DNA of 64,000 nt from Pseudomarimonas arenosa (GTDB lineage Bacteria; Pseudomonadota; Gammaproteobacteria; Xanthomonadales; Xanthomonadaceae), in NCBI RefSeq assembly GCF_014841215.1, contig NZ_JACYTR010000023.1, forward strand, positions 1-64,000, given 5' to 3'. Positions 43,788 to 53,201 of the stretch are shown piece after piece. How positions within the stretch are numbered: position 1 is the stretch's first letter; each line of letters begins with the position of its first letter. The notes beneath the pieces were generated by a model. It made no database searches. It had not been told where the DNA came from and saw nothing but the letters and a program-made list of their open reading frames with translations. The translations under genes and the position numbers were made by a program.

Positions 43788-46616
43788 ATGATCCTAACTG
43801 CCTCGCAATCCCGTGCACCAAGTAGGCGAAACATCGCGTTCAAGTACGCAATCGCGCTTCTTGTGATGAACACACCGTTCGCCCTTCAGGCCGCGGACAT
43901 TCTGGTCGATTCGAATGCCGACACGCTGGCGAACGACGGTGCCTGCACCTTGCGCGAAGCGCTGGACAACAATGAATTCCAAACCCAGCTATGGAGCGAC
44001 TGCGCCGGCGGGAACGGCGTGGATAGAATCACGATCGCCAGCGGGCTCTCAGCCATCGAACTTACCAGCACCTTACAACTCAAGCGGCCCGCCGAAATCG
44101 TCGGCCCGAACAATCGGCAAATCATTCGACCTGCGACCGGCATGACCACACGGCTGCTCGATGTCCTGCCCTCAGCCGATGGCAATTACACGATTCGAAA
44201 CCTGCAGCTCAGCGGCGCCCGATACGCATATGCGGGCGTTTTTGGCCAGGGCCGCGGCGCCGCGATGCGCGTCGACAGCGCATTCAACGACGTCCATGTG
44301 CGACTGCAGAATCTCTTCTTCGCAGACAATCAAGTCACTGCCGTGGATCCGTCCAACATCAGCGGCGGCGGCGCGATCTACATCAGCTTGAATGCCGCAT
44401 CCTCGATCAAGATCGAAGACAGCGTGTTCAACAACAATCGTGTCGAGGACAGCGGCAGCGCCAGCTACGGGCACGGCGGGGCGATTCTTTCCGTCGCCTC
44501 CAATTTGACCGTCGAGCGAAGCCTGTTCACAAACAACATCGCACAGGTGCTCACCAGCGGAGGAGAGGGTGGCGCAATCTACTCGCTGGGCAGCCAGCTT
44601 ACCCTGCGAGGGAGCACGTTCGAGAGCAATGCGTCGAATGGCGGTGGCTCGGCGATATCGACGCGCTTTGCCAACTTGCTGATGTTCGACAGCCTGGTGG
44701 CAAATAACGCGGCAAGTCCTGCAGTCGATTTCTTTGCCAGCAACAATGGCCAGCCGGCGTTCCTGGTGGTCGGCAACTCCATGTTCGAGGGAAACACTGC
44801 AACGCCACTACGGGTGGGCTCGTACTCGCAGGTAAGCATCGTCGGCAGCAGCTTTGGCAACAATCAGGTTGCGGACAATGTGGCGGCGATTTCTGCTGGC
44901 GCTGCAAACTTGGACATCGTTTCCAGCACCTTCGCCGACAACACGTCCAACCACGGCAGTGACGGAGTAGGTGCCACCACGGCGGGCATCCGACTGGACG
45001 GCGGCTCCCTGCAGCTCAACGACAGCTCGCTGATCAACAACGATACCTTTGCCTCAAGCGGCCAGGGCGCAAGCGGCATCGAAGCGATGAATGCCAACGT
45101 TTCGATTCGAAACAGCGTGTTGTCGAACACCCAGTTTGGTGAGGGCAACCTGTGGCGACGTGGCACGACCACCGTCAACATGCAGCACAGTCTGCTCACG
45201 CCACCGGACTCGGCCGGTGAGATCAATGGCAGCAACAGCAACAACGTATTCACCGCAGTAGCGGCTTTTGGCAGCCTGGGTGACTATGGATGCGCAACCA
45301 AGATCGGCTACCTCGGCGATCGCTGCGTCAAGCTGCGACCGCACTCTTCATTCGCAACGTCCATCATCAATACCGGCAACTCCAGCAGGCCGAATGATCA
45401 ACGTGGTGCAGGCTTCGCGCGCGACGACGGCAACGGCGTCGACATTGGCGCGTTCGAACTGCAGGACCCGCAAGTCGATCTCGACACGGCTCAAGTCGCC
45501 CTGCCCGAGGGAAACAGTGGAACGACTCCATTTACGTTCAACCTACGCCGCAACGGCGACCTGCGAGGTTCGACCTCAGTGCAATGGGAAGTTCAGGGTC
45601 AGGGATCGCATCCGGTCGACGCCGCTGACTTTGCAGCCGCGGCGCTTCCGTTCGGAAGCGCATTCTTTGCCCAGGACGAAGCCGAGACCACCGTCACCGT
45701 GCAGGTCGCCGGCGACTCCAATGCCGAGTTTGATGAGACGTTCAGGCTGCAACTGACTCAGATCAGCGGTGGCCTGCCCGGCACGCGTACCAGCGCCAGC
45801 GGCATCGTACTTAACGATGACAGCAGCTTTGGCTCGGTAGCCACGCTGGCGCTCACGCCTGTTGTGATCAATCAGCCCGAAGGCTCCACCTTCTATGGCA
45901 CCCATCGCTTCCGCGTCACCCGAACCCAAGACACGTCCGGCTTCTGCAGTTTCACGCTCACCATCCAAGGGGCTAGTTCGGATCCGATCGAGCAGGGCGA
46001 CCTGTTCAGCGGCAATCTCGGCGTGGCCCTGCCTTATCAGCTGGCGCCAGGAGAGACCACAGCGGATCTCGAGGTTCGGATCCAGGCCGACAGTGAATTC
46101 GAGGGTGACGAGCAGTTTGCAGTCAGTCTCGGCGCCCCTTCCGGCTGCGTCATCAACCAAAATGCGCGCGAAGTATTTAGCACCGTGTTCAACGACGACA
46201 GCTTGTTCAGCATCAGCGCGGTTGATGCTGACCGGGCAGAGGGCAACGCCGGCGCGAACCCGTATCGCTTCCGTGTCGACCGCAGCGGAACAACCCAGCA
46301 GGCCGCCACCATCAGTTGGTCGGCGGTAGGCAGTGGCGCACAGCCCGCAAGCGCCGACGACTTTGTTGGTGCAACCCTTCCTTCTGGGCAAGTGAGCTTT
46401 CCACCGGGCGTGCTAAGCGTTGAACTCACTGTTCAAGTCGCAGGAGATACCGCCGCAGAAGGCGATGAGGACTTCCGCGTGCAGTTAGGCAATCCGCGCA
46501 ACGGAGGCTCGATCGACCCGCTGGCCGATGCCGCCTCTGGCCGTATTCGCAACGACGACAGCAGTCCACCGCCCGCCGGCAATCGCATCTTCTCAAACGG
46601 CTTCGAAGGCCCCTAG
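43788..46616 (+). CDS. secreted CSLREA-type beta-helix protein with Calx-beta domains
   Basis: A 942-residue exported protein. The signal peptide (about 1-36) is followed by a CSLREA-type segment (ACTLREALDNNEF, near 55), a long beta-helix-like region rich in Asn, Ser and Gly (about 75-540), and three Calx-beta-like domains (starting near 560 with ALPEGNSGTTPFTFNL, then near 690 and 810), each ending in a NDDS motif (VLNDDSS, VFNDDSL, IRNDDSS). It ends NRIFSNGFEGP, the C-terminal motif shared with two other proteins here. GGGG precedes the ATG. It is driven by the sigma-54 promoter at 43463-43479 and ended by a terminator. Adhesion or surface binding is inferred. Confidence 0.85.
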   Translation: MILTASQSRAPSRRNIAFKYAIALLVMNTPFALQAADILVDSNADTLANDGACTLREALDNNEFQTQLWSDCAGGNGVDRITIASGLSAIELTSTLQLKRPAEIVGPNNRQIIRPATGMTTRLLDVLPSADGNYTIRNLQLSGARYAYAGVFGQGRGAAMRVDSAFNDVHVRLQNLFFADNQVTAVDPSNISGGGAIYISLNAASSIKIEDSVFNNNRVEDSGSASYGHGGAILSVASNLTVERSLFTNNIAQVLTSGGEGGAIYSLGSQLTLRGSTFESNASNGGGSAISTRFANLLMFDSLVANNAASPAVDFFASNNGQPAFLVVGNSMFEGNTATPLRVGSYSQVSIVGSSFGNNQVADNVAAISAGAANLDIVSSTFADNTSNHGSDGVGATTAGIRLDGGSLQLNDSSLINNDTFASSGQGASGIEAMNANVSIRNSVLSNTQFGEGNLWRRGTTTVNMQHSLLTPPDSAGEINGSNSNNVFTAVAAFGSLGDYGCATKIGYLGDRCVKLRPHSSFATSIINTGNSSRPNDQRGAGFARDDGNGVDIGAFELQDPQVDLDTAQVALPEGNSGTTPFTFNLRRNGDLRGSTSVQWEVQGQGSHPVDAADFAAAALPFGSAFFAQDEAETTVTVQVAGDSNAEFDETFRLQLTQISGGLPGTRTSASGIVLNDDSSFGSVATLALTPVVINQPEGSTFYGTHRFRVTRTQDTSGFCSFTLTIQGASSDPIEQGDLFSGNLGVALPYQLAPGETTADLEVRIQADSEFEGDEQFAVSLGAPSGCVINQNAREVFSTVFNDDSLFSISAVDADRAEGNAGANPYRFRVDRSGTTQQAATISWSAVGSGAQPASADDFVGATLPSGQVSFPPGVLSVELTVQVAGDTAAEGDEDFRVQLGNPRNGGSIDPLADAASGRIRNDDSSPPPAGNRIFSNGFEGP

Positions 46617-46627
46617 CAGGCTGCCGG

Positions 46628-46650
46628 GAAGCTCCGCCCGGGGCTTCTTT
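46628..46650 (+). terminator. terminator of the 942-residue gene
   Basis: An 8-bp stem with one G-U pair (GAAGCTCC / GGGGCTTC, loop of 4) followed by TTT, 12 bp after the stop. The next gene, 116 bp on, may therefore have its own promoter. Confidence 0.6.
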
Positions 46651-46766
46651 AGCGAAAGGTGGCCGGAGCAGCGCAGGCTGTCCGGTTGCCTCGAGAAGCA
46701 GGCGCGCCACGAGCTGCCATGCCTTGGTCCTGCAAATCCGCCTCCCTCTTCCTGGAGTAGAACGTC

Positions 46767-49700
46767 ATGGTCGTCCGACTGGTTTGGTGCTTGCTGCTAG
46801 TTTTGCTGCCCTATGATCGATCGTGGGCGCAGTGGCAGATGGCCGCCCCGATGTCGATCCCGCGCTTTGGCCACAGCCTCACCTTGCTCGCCGATGGGCG
46901 GGTGCTGGCGCTGGGCGGGATAAGCGCCGGCAACTTTATCGGCAACGCCGAAGTATTCGATCCGTCAACCGGCCTGTGGACCGATGTCGGCAGCTCAACC
47001 TCGACGCGGTATTTCCACACCGCCACGCGCCTGCCCAATGGCAAGGTGCTGGTGGTCGGGGGCCGAGAGGCTTTTGGCGGCGTCAGCGACGTCGTCGAAC
47101 TGTTCGACCCCGCAACATTGAGCTTCACTCTTGCGGACAACGCGATCGGTGCCGCGGAGTCGCACGCTGCGGTCCGGCTGGATTCGGGCGATGTCGCCGT
47201 ACTCAATGGCACCGCTCTGTGGCGCTGGCGCTCCGGGGACAGCCGTTGGCAGCTGATTCGCGCTGGCCAGAACGGATCAGTCTTCGAGCCGCCTTTCCGC
47301 GGCGTCCTGATGGACAGTGGTCTGCCCCTGTTCGCGATCAACGGCGGTAGCCTAATCCGCCACCCGCTGGACGGCAGCGCCCCGGACACCCTGCTGCTGT
47401 TCCCCAGCCGGGTCGTCGGCAATGCCGTGCTACTGCGGAGGAGCAACGGGGCGGTGGTGGTTGGCAGCAATGACAGGGTTGAGGTGCTGGGCGGGCTCGC
47501 TGCCTCCATGACCTATCGTTCGCACTACGCGTTGGTCGAATCCCCGTCGGGGCCGATGGTCATCGGCGGCTGGGACGATCAAGTCAACCCGCTGGCGTCG
47601 ACCCTGATCGACACGGGGGGCATTTTGGTCTCGGGTCCCAACCTAAACAAGGCACGTGCCAGGGCCAGCGCCGTCCGCCTTCTGGACGGCCGACTGCTGG
47701 TCTGCGGCGGAGTGGACAACGGCGGCATGAATGCGATCGCCGACTGCGAACTGCTGGGCGCAAGCCAGAGCTTCGACGATCTCGCACTGGAGCCGCTCTA
47801 CCAGGAGCTCCAGCCAGGGGTTTTCCAGATTTCCCTGCGGGTTCGTCACCTCGGCAACAATGGCGCCAGCGGTGTCAGCCTCAGCGTGCTGCCAGAGAGC
47901 GGCCTGCGGACGCTCAGCGCCACGCCCAGCCAGGGCAGCTACAGCGCCGGCAACTGGAGCGCGGGCGCCTTAAGCACCGGCGCGCAGGCCACGCTGGTGC
48001 TTAACGTGGACTTCGACCCATCTACCGGCAGCGACCAGCTGACGCTGTCGGCAGACCTCACCGCGACCAGCGGCAACCAGGACAGCAGCAACGACCAAGC
48101 TCGCTTCACCCTGCTGCGTGAGCTGCCCAATCTGAGCGTCACTCAGACGGCGGTGCAGGCAGGCACGCAAATCGTCTACACGCTGCGCGTGAGCCACGAC
48201 GGCCAGGTCGCACGACCGTTCTCCGCCGTCACTATTCAGGGCCAGCTCTCGCCGGGCCAGACCCTGGTGCAGGCCGTGCCGGCTGGGGGCAGCTTCGACC
48301 CGGCCACCCTGCGTTGGACGCTGGGCGCCCTCGACGTGGGGGCCAGCCAGGAACTGCGCCTGGTCACCGATGTCGACACGCCGGACCAGGCAGGTCTTTA
48401 CGACCTCGCTAGCGCCCTGCTGCAGTCGACCCCGGGCGATGCCAATCCCGGCGACAACGGAGCGCAGACCGAAGTCGAATACCAAGCGGTGGCCCAACCG
48501 GCCAGCATCGGCGGACGGATCTGGGAGGACCGCAATGGCAATGGCATTCAGGATGTCGAGGACGGCCCGGTCACCCAGGTACCGGTTTACCTCCTTGCAA
48601 CCGGCACGCTGATCGCCAGCCAGACCAGCGACCTGCAGGGCCGCTATCGCTTTGACGGCCTGCAAGCGGGTCCCTACACGATCGAGGTCGGCGTGCTGCC
48701 AAACCAGAGCGATGGCTCGGCCTGGCTGCCCACGGCGCAGGGCATCGGCGGCGACGCCACACGCGACAGCGACATCGACCCGACGCGGATCAGCTCGCAA
48801 CGCGATGACCGGCTGCAATACGCCGCCAATGTGACGGTGGCCGAGGGCGAGGCGCGGCTCGACATCGACGCAGGCTTGCATCATGGCTTACAGCTCTCGG
48901 GCCGCGTATGGCGTGAAACCACCGAGCGCGGCATCGAGAATCCGCAGGAGCCGGGGCTTGCCGGTGAACGGATTGAACTCTACATCGACGGTAGCAAACG
49001 GGCGGAAACGCTGACCGACGCCAACGGATGGTGGCAGCTCAGGGGTGTCGGCTGCGCCTGCAACCGCACCACACTGGATGTGGAACTCAGAGTGGCCGAT
49101 CTGGGCGGCCGGGCTGTTTCGCCGCGACAGGTCACCACCAACGATCAAATCGACAACGACTTCTCGCTCGGCGGCAGTGCCGGTCAACGCTGGGCGGAGC
49201 TGCGCCTGCCCGATAGCGCGCCGACCGCGCAGCGCAGCGAGCTGGATGCCGGGCTGTTCGCGTCGCGGGTGCGCGGAATTGCCTGGGAAGACCTCAACGG
49301 CGACGGCCTGCGCGACCCGGGCGAGCCGCCCCTGGCAGGCATCCGCTTCGGCCTGCGAGATGCCAACGGAACCCCGCGTTATGTGCAGAGCGGCAGCGAC
49401 GGTCGCTATGCTTTCGAAGACATCGCACCAGGCGACTACCAGCTTGCCGTATTCAGCGCATTGAGCGACCTGGCACCGTCGCTGCCCAGCCGCTGGCTGC
49501 AGGGCAGCGATCCGACCCTCGACAGCGATTTCTCAGCCCAACGGCCAGTGCCCACTGCCGAAGCCCCGGGCGGCGAACGCGGATTCTTTGCTGAGCAGAC
49601 CCCGCCGCTGCAAACCATCGACTGGTACGACACGCTGGATGCCGGCCTGCACCGCGGCACCCTGCTGCGCGGCAAGGTATGGCGCGACGGCACGCCGCTG

Positions 49701-51368
49701 GGCACGCGCGAAGACGGCGAACCCGGCCTGCCCGGCCACGTGGTGTCGGTACGTCTAGAAGGGTCGACCAGCCCGCTGGCGCAAGCGATCACCGATGCCA
49801 ATGGCGACTACGAGCTGCGCGCGCACTGTCTGTGCAATCAGCCGACCAATGCCTTGCTCAGCATCGACTTTGATTCGGTGTTCGCGGCGGTTCCCAGTGG
49901 CCTCGGCAGCGATCCTACCCGCGACAGCAACTTTGATCTGGTCTCCGAAGGCCGGTTGGAAACGGCCCCGTTTGCCCTGCGGCCCGACCGGCCACGCGCC
50001 AGCGTGGATGCCGGACTCAACCCCGAGCGCGCGCGGATCACGGTCAGTGCCTGGCACGACCTCGACTTCGACGGCGTGCGCGGCCCGTTCGACCCCGACC
50101 GCAACGGCGGAGGTGAATGGCTGCTTTTCCGAAGCGGCGTCGTTCTCCCTCTGGCCCGCGCGCCGGTCACCGCAACACACAGTTTCGTGGTGAGTGATCC
50201 CGGCGACTATCGCCTCGCCTGGGAAGGTGCCGCCTGTCACGAGTTCGCGCTGGCGCCCCCAACGGGCACGGCTCCCGGCGGCGGCGACAACGACTTTGTC
50301 GGCGACACCCAGTACGACGGCGTCACCGGCTGGTTTCCAGTAACGCTGGGTGAGCACGTCGCAGACATCAACTTCAGCACAACTGAGCGCTCCGGCCTCA
50401 TCCTCCGGACCCAGCTGTTTCCAGGAAACGCCATCACGCCCGCCTACACGTTCCATCAGCCCGATGCCGGCGCACCGCAGATCGTTGGCCCCTTCGCCCA
50501 GTTGAGCAATGGCGACATGCTGTTCGACGGCCGGGCGCGGGTGCCGTCGGTGATCAAGATCCCGCCGATCGCCGGACGGGTGCTGCTCGGCGCGACAGCA
50601 GGTCACCCCGAGGTCGACCCACCCAACTGGCGCACCCACCCCGTGCTACCCGACCCGGGCTGCAACGTCTTTCCCGCGGAGGCTTCGCTGTACCTGAATT
50701 ATCGGGTCATCGAGTTTGTCGCCATGTTGCCGCAATCGGTAGGCCAGGCGTCGGCCAATCAAGGCACCAACATGACGACGGCAGGTGCACCGGCCTCGAT
50801 CAAGCGCCTGGAGGACTATTGGGCGGAACTCGAAGTGATGGCGGGGAGCGTGACTTCGACGCGCGAACTCTATCTCTCCGAATACGTGCCCGGCGACCAG
50901 CAAGCGGCGAAGACGACGAACCCCCCGGGCTGGCAACCGGTAGGTATGGGTATGCTCTTCGGCGCACTGGATGGCGGCGACTTGCTCCTGTCGCAAGATG
51001 CCCACGCCGCATTTGTAGCGTCGGGCCGCTTCGACGGCGTAGTGAGCCTACGCGTGTTCGACCCCGTCACGCAGCGCTGGCAGCCCTTCGAGCAAGCCTG
51101 CCCAGGTCGCCGGCAGGCGGTATCGGCGGGCGCCACTCGCTTCGAGTTCAGCGCCTGTCGCGCCGGCTGGTACGCGCTGTTCGAGCCGGGGGTGCTATTC
51201 AATGACGGCTTCGAGACCGGCGGCTACCAGCCTCTGAGATCCTCATCCTGGAGAACCTCAGGGCATCTCGAATTCCGGCAGTCACGCTATCCGATTGCCG
51301 GAAAGCAAACATGCAGATATCGTTTCCCTGGCCTCAACGACGGCGCCATGAACACACGGAGCGAGTAG
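46767..51368 (+). CDS. giant secreted protein with Kelch-like and SdrD-B-like repeats
   Basis: A 1533-residue exported protein. The signal peptide (MVVRLVWCLLLVLLPYDRSWA) is followed by a Kelch-type propeller (about 25-330, for example HSLTLLADGRVLALGGISAG, HTATRLPNGKVLVVGG), DUF11/CARDB-like Ig domains (about 335-570), and at least four SdrD-B/Cna-B-like domains starting GRIWEDRNGNGIQD, GRVWRETTERGI, GIAWEDLNGDGLRD and GKVWRDGTPLGTRED (about 575-1080). Two more beta-rich domains follow. The motif VLFNDGFE comes near residue 1480, but the frame continues for about 50 more, basic, residues instead of ending. GGAG precedes the ATG. A surface or adhesive role is inferred. Confidence 0.85.
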   Translation: MVVRLVWCLLLVLLPYDRSWAQWQMAAPMSIPRFGHSLTLLADGRVLALGGISAGNFIGNAEVFDPSTGLWTDVGSSTSTRYFHTATRLPNGKVLVVGGREAFGGVSDVVELFDPATLSFTLADNAIGAAESHAAVRLDSGDVAVLNGTALWRWRSGDSRWQLIRAGQNGSVFEPPFRGVLMDSGLPLFAINGGSLIRHPLDGSAPDTLLLFPSRVVGNAVLLRRSNGAVVVGSNDRVEVLGGLAASMTYRSHYALVESPSGPMVIGGWDDQVNPLASTLIDTGGILVSGPNLNKARARASAVRLLDGRLLVCGGVDNGGMNAIADCELLGASQSFDDLALEPLYQELQPGVFQISLRVRHLGNNGASGVSLSVLPESGLRTLSATPSQGSYSAGNWSAGALSTGAQATLVLNVDFDPSTGSDQLTLSADLTATSGNQDSSNDQARFTLLRELPNLSVTQTAVQAGTQIVYTLRVSHDGQVARPFSAVTIQGQLSPGQTLVQAVPAGGSFDPATLRWTLGALDVGASQELRLVTDVDTPDQAGLYDLASALLQSTPGDANPGDNGAQTEVEYQAVAQPASIGGRIWEDRNGNGIQDVEDGPVTQVPVYLLATGTLIASQTSDLQGRYRFDGLQAGPYTIEVGVLPNQSDGSAWLPTAQGIGGDATRDSDIDPTRISSQRDDRLQYAANVTVAEGEARLDIDAGLHHGLQLSGRVWRETTERGIENPQEPGLAGERIELYIDGSKRAETLTDANGWWQLRGVGCACNRTTLDVELRVADLGGRAVSPRQVTTNDQIDNDFSLGGSAGQRWAELRLPDSAPTAQRSELDAGLFASRVRGIAWEDLNGDGLRDPGEPPLAGIRFGLRDANGTPRYVQSGSDGRYAFEDIAPGDYQLAVFSALSDLAPSLPSRWLQGSDPTLDSDFSAQRPVPTAEAPGGERGFFAEQTPPLQTIDWYDTLDAGLHRGTLLRGKVWRDGTPLGTREDGEPGLPGHVVSVRLEGSTSPLAQAITDANGDYELRAHCLCNQPTNALLSIDFDSVFAAVPSGLGSDPTRDSNFDLVSEGRLETAPFALRPDRPRASVDAGLNPERARITVSAWHDLDFDGVRGPFDPDRNGGGEWLLFRSGVVLPLARAPVTATHSFVVSDPGDYRLAWEGAACHEFALAPPTGTAPGGGDNDFVGDTQYDGVTGWFPVTLGEHVADINFSTTERSGLILRTQLFPGNAITPAYTFHQPDAGAPQIVGPFAQLSNGDMLFDGRARVPSVIKIPPIAGRVLLGATAGHPEVDPPNWRTHPVLPDPGCNVFPAEASLYLNYRVIEFVAMLPQSVGQASANQGTNMTTAGAPASIKRLEDYWAELEVMAGSVTSTRELYLSEYVPGDQQAAKTTNPPGWQPVGMGMLFGALDGGDLLLSQDAHAAFVASGRFDGVVSLRVFDPVTQRWQPFEQACPGRRQAVSAGATRFEFSACRAGWYALFEPGVLFNDGFETGGYQPLRSSSWRTSGHLEFRQSRYPIAGKQTCRYRFPGLNDGAMNTRSE

Positions 51369-51627
51369 CGGAAAACGATCCTTTAACAAACGATTCGGTC
51401 GCCACAGCAAATGCCAAGAGTGGCTCAGTCTCGGGCGCGCGCCTCGCCGACGATTAGCGACTCCGGCGCCCGCAGGTCCGAGATGGCCCAAGGTTGACTT
51501 TGCAATTCCTTAACTCGGCAGTCGCTCGAAACGGACCCCGACGTATCGCATTCTGATACTTTGCTCTTAGCGCTTGAGCGGCGCCGCGGCTTGCGGTTGT
51601 CTTGCCCCACTCACCGGGGAAATCGCC

Positions 51628-53091
51628 ATGGACAATCAAAGCAACGAACGCAATCGATTCCGCAATGATCTGCACAGCGGCATGAACGTAACCCGGCACG
51701 CTCGAGTGTTCGTGCCGGAAACCGCCGAAGCAGTCGCCGATGTCCTGCAGGAAGCGCGTCGCGCCGGCAAAAACGTCGCCGTTGCCGGCGCGCAGAATGC
51801 CATGGGGGGTCAGCAGTTTCTCGGCGATGGCTGGCTGATGGACACGCGCCGCTTGAACGGTGTGCTGGATTTTGATCGTGAGCAGGGCCTGCTGCAGGTC
51901 GCCGCTGGCACCCGCTGGCCGCAAGTTCAGCGTTTTCTTTCCGCCCGCTTCGACGCCGAGGGCTTTGGCTGGAGCATTCGGCAAAAGCAGACCGGCGCCG
52001 ACGATTTCAGCCTGGGTGGCTCGCTGGCCTCCAATATTCACGGCCGCGGACTCGATTCAGCCCCGCTGGTGGCCGACATCGAGAACTTCAATCTGGTGAT
52101 GGCCGATGGCTTCACCCTACTGGTCGACCGGCAACGCGAACCCGATCTTTTTTCGCTGGCCGTGGGCGGCTACGGCATGTTCGGCGTGGTCTCGGACCTC
52201 ACCCTGCGCCTGCGGCCGCGCACGACACTGAAACGCAATGTTCAGATGTTGCGGCGCCATGAACTGAGCGCATCGTTTGCTCAGGCTCGTGCACAGGGTG
52301 CCGAGTTCGGCGATTTTCAGTTTGCCATCGACCCGGCCAGCAAGGACTTCCTCAACCTCGGCGTGTTTGCCAGCTATCAGCCAACCCGTGCGCTGACGCC
52401 GCGCGCCGCCTCAGCGCAGGCCAGTTCGCAATCCAGCCTGTCAGCCGAACAATGGCGCGAACTGCTGTGGCTGGCGCACTGCAACAAGAGCGAAGCCTTT
52501 CGCCGCTACAGCGAGTTCTATCTCAACAGCGACGGCCAGCACTACACCTCTGACGAGCATCAATTCGGCGTCTATCTCGAGGGCTATCATCAGGAGATCG
52601 ACGAGCGACTCGGCTACAAGGGTTCAGACACCATCTGCGAGCTGTATGTTCCGCTGGATGACTTGGATGCCTTCCTCGGCGAGCTGGCGGAGACCTGCCG
52701 ACAGCGGGCCATTGATGTCGTCTACGGCACCGTACGGGTCATTCGTCGCGACGCCGAGACCGTACTGGCCTGGGCGCGGCAGGATTGGGCCTGCGTCGTG
52801 CTGAACCTGCATGTTCGCCACGACGACCAGGGCTTCCGCCAGTTGCAGCTGGATATGCAGCAACTGTATGACCTGGCACTGACTCGCGGCGGCAGCTTCT
52901 ATCTGACCTACGGTCTGCACGCCCGGGCCGACCAGCTGCGCCAGGCCTATCCGGACATCGATCACTGGATTCGGGCCAAGCAACTGTTCGACCCGCACGC
53001 CGTGCTGCAAAGCAACTGGTATCGGCGGCTGTGTAGCAAGCTCGGTCACAGCATCGAAGCGGAAAGCGTGTCGCGCATGCACTATGGCTGA
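51628..53091 (+). CDS. FAD-linked oxidoreductase (VAO/PCMH family)
   Basis: A 487-residue flavoprotein of the vanillyl-alcohol oxidase type. The FAD-binding domain spans about residues 20-200, with VPETAEAVADVLQEARRAGK and VAGAQNAMGGQQF in place of the usual GGGHS motif, and FSLGGSLASNIHGRGLD where the flavin is held. A substrate domain follows, and the C-terminal FDPHAVLQSNWYRRL is typical of these oxidases. The ATG at 51628 lies 9 bp after GGGGA. No signal peptide is seen. The nearby DUF2235 gene follows with 110 bp between. The substrate is unknown; sugar or aldonolactone oxidation is typical of relatives. Confidence 0.85.
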   Translation: MDNQSNERNRFRNDLHSGMNVTRHARVFVPETAEAVADVLQEARRAGKNVAVAGAQNAMGGQQFLGDGWLMDTRRLNGVLDFDREQGLLQVAAGTRWPQVQRFLSARFDAEGFGWSIRQKQTGADDFSLGGSLASNIHGRGLDSAPLVADIENFNLVMADGFTLLVDRQREPDLFSLAVGGYGMFGVVSDLTLRLRPRTTLKRNVQMLRRHELSASFAQARAQGAEFGDFQFAIDPASKDFLNLGVFASYQPTRALTPRAASAQASSQSSLSAEQWRELLWLAHCNKSEAFRRYSEFYLNSDGQHYTSDEHQFGVYLEGYHQEIDERLGYKGSDTICELYVPLDDLDAFLGELAETCRQRAIDVVYGTVRVIRRDAETVLAWARQDWACVVLNLHVRHDDQGFRQLQLDMQQLYDLALTRGGSFYLTYGLHARADQLRQAYPDIDHWIRAKQLFDPHAVLQSNWYRRLCSKLGHSIEAESVSRMHYG

Positions 53092-53201
53092 CCGGTCTTG
53101 ACGATGAAACCAGGGCGGCGCGATGCCACTGCCCACCGCAGGTGAGCCGACGGCAGCACTTCGCGCTACCATGCAGCGGCGCCTTGAGCCGGGGAAACTG
53201 C

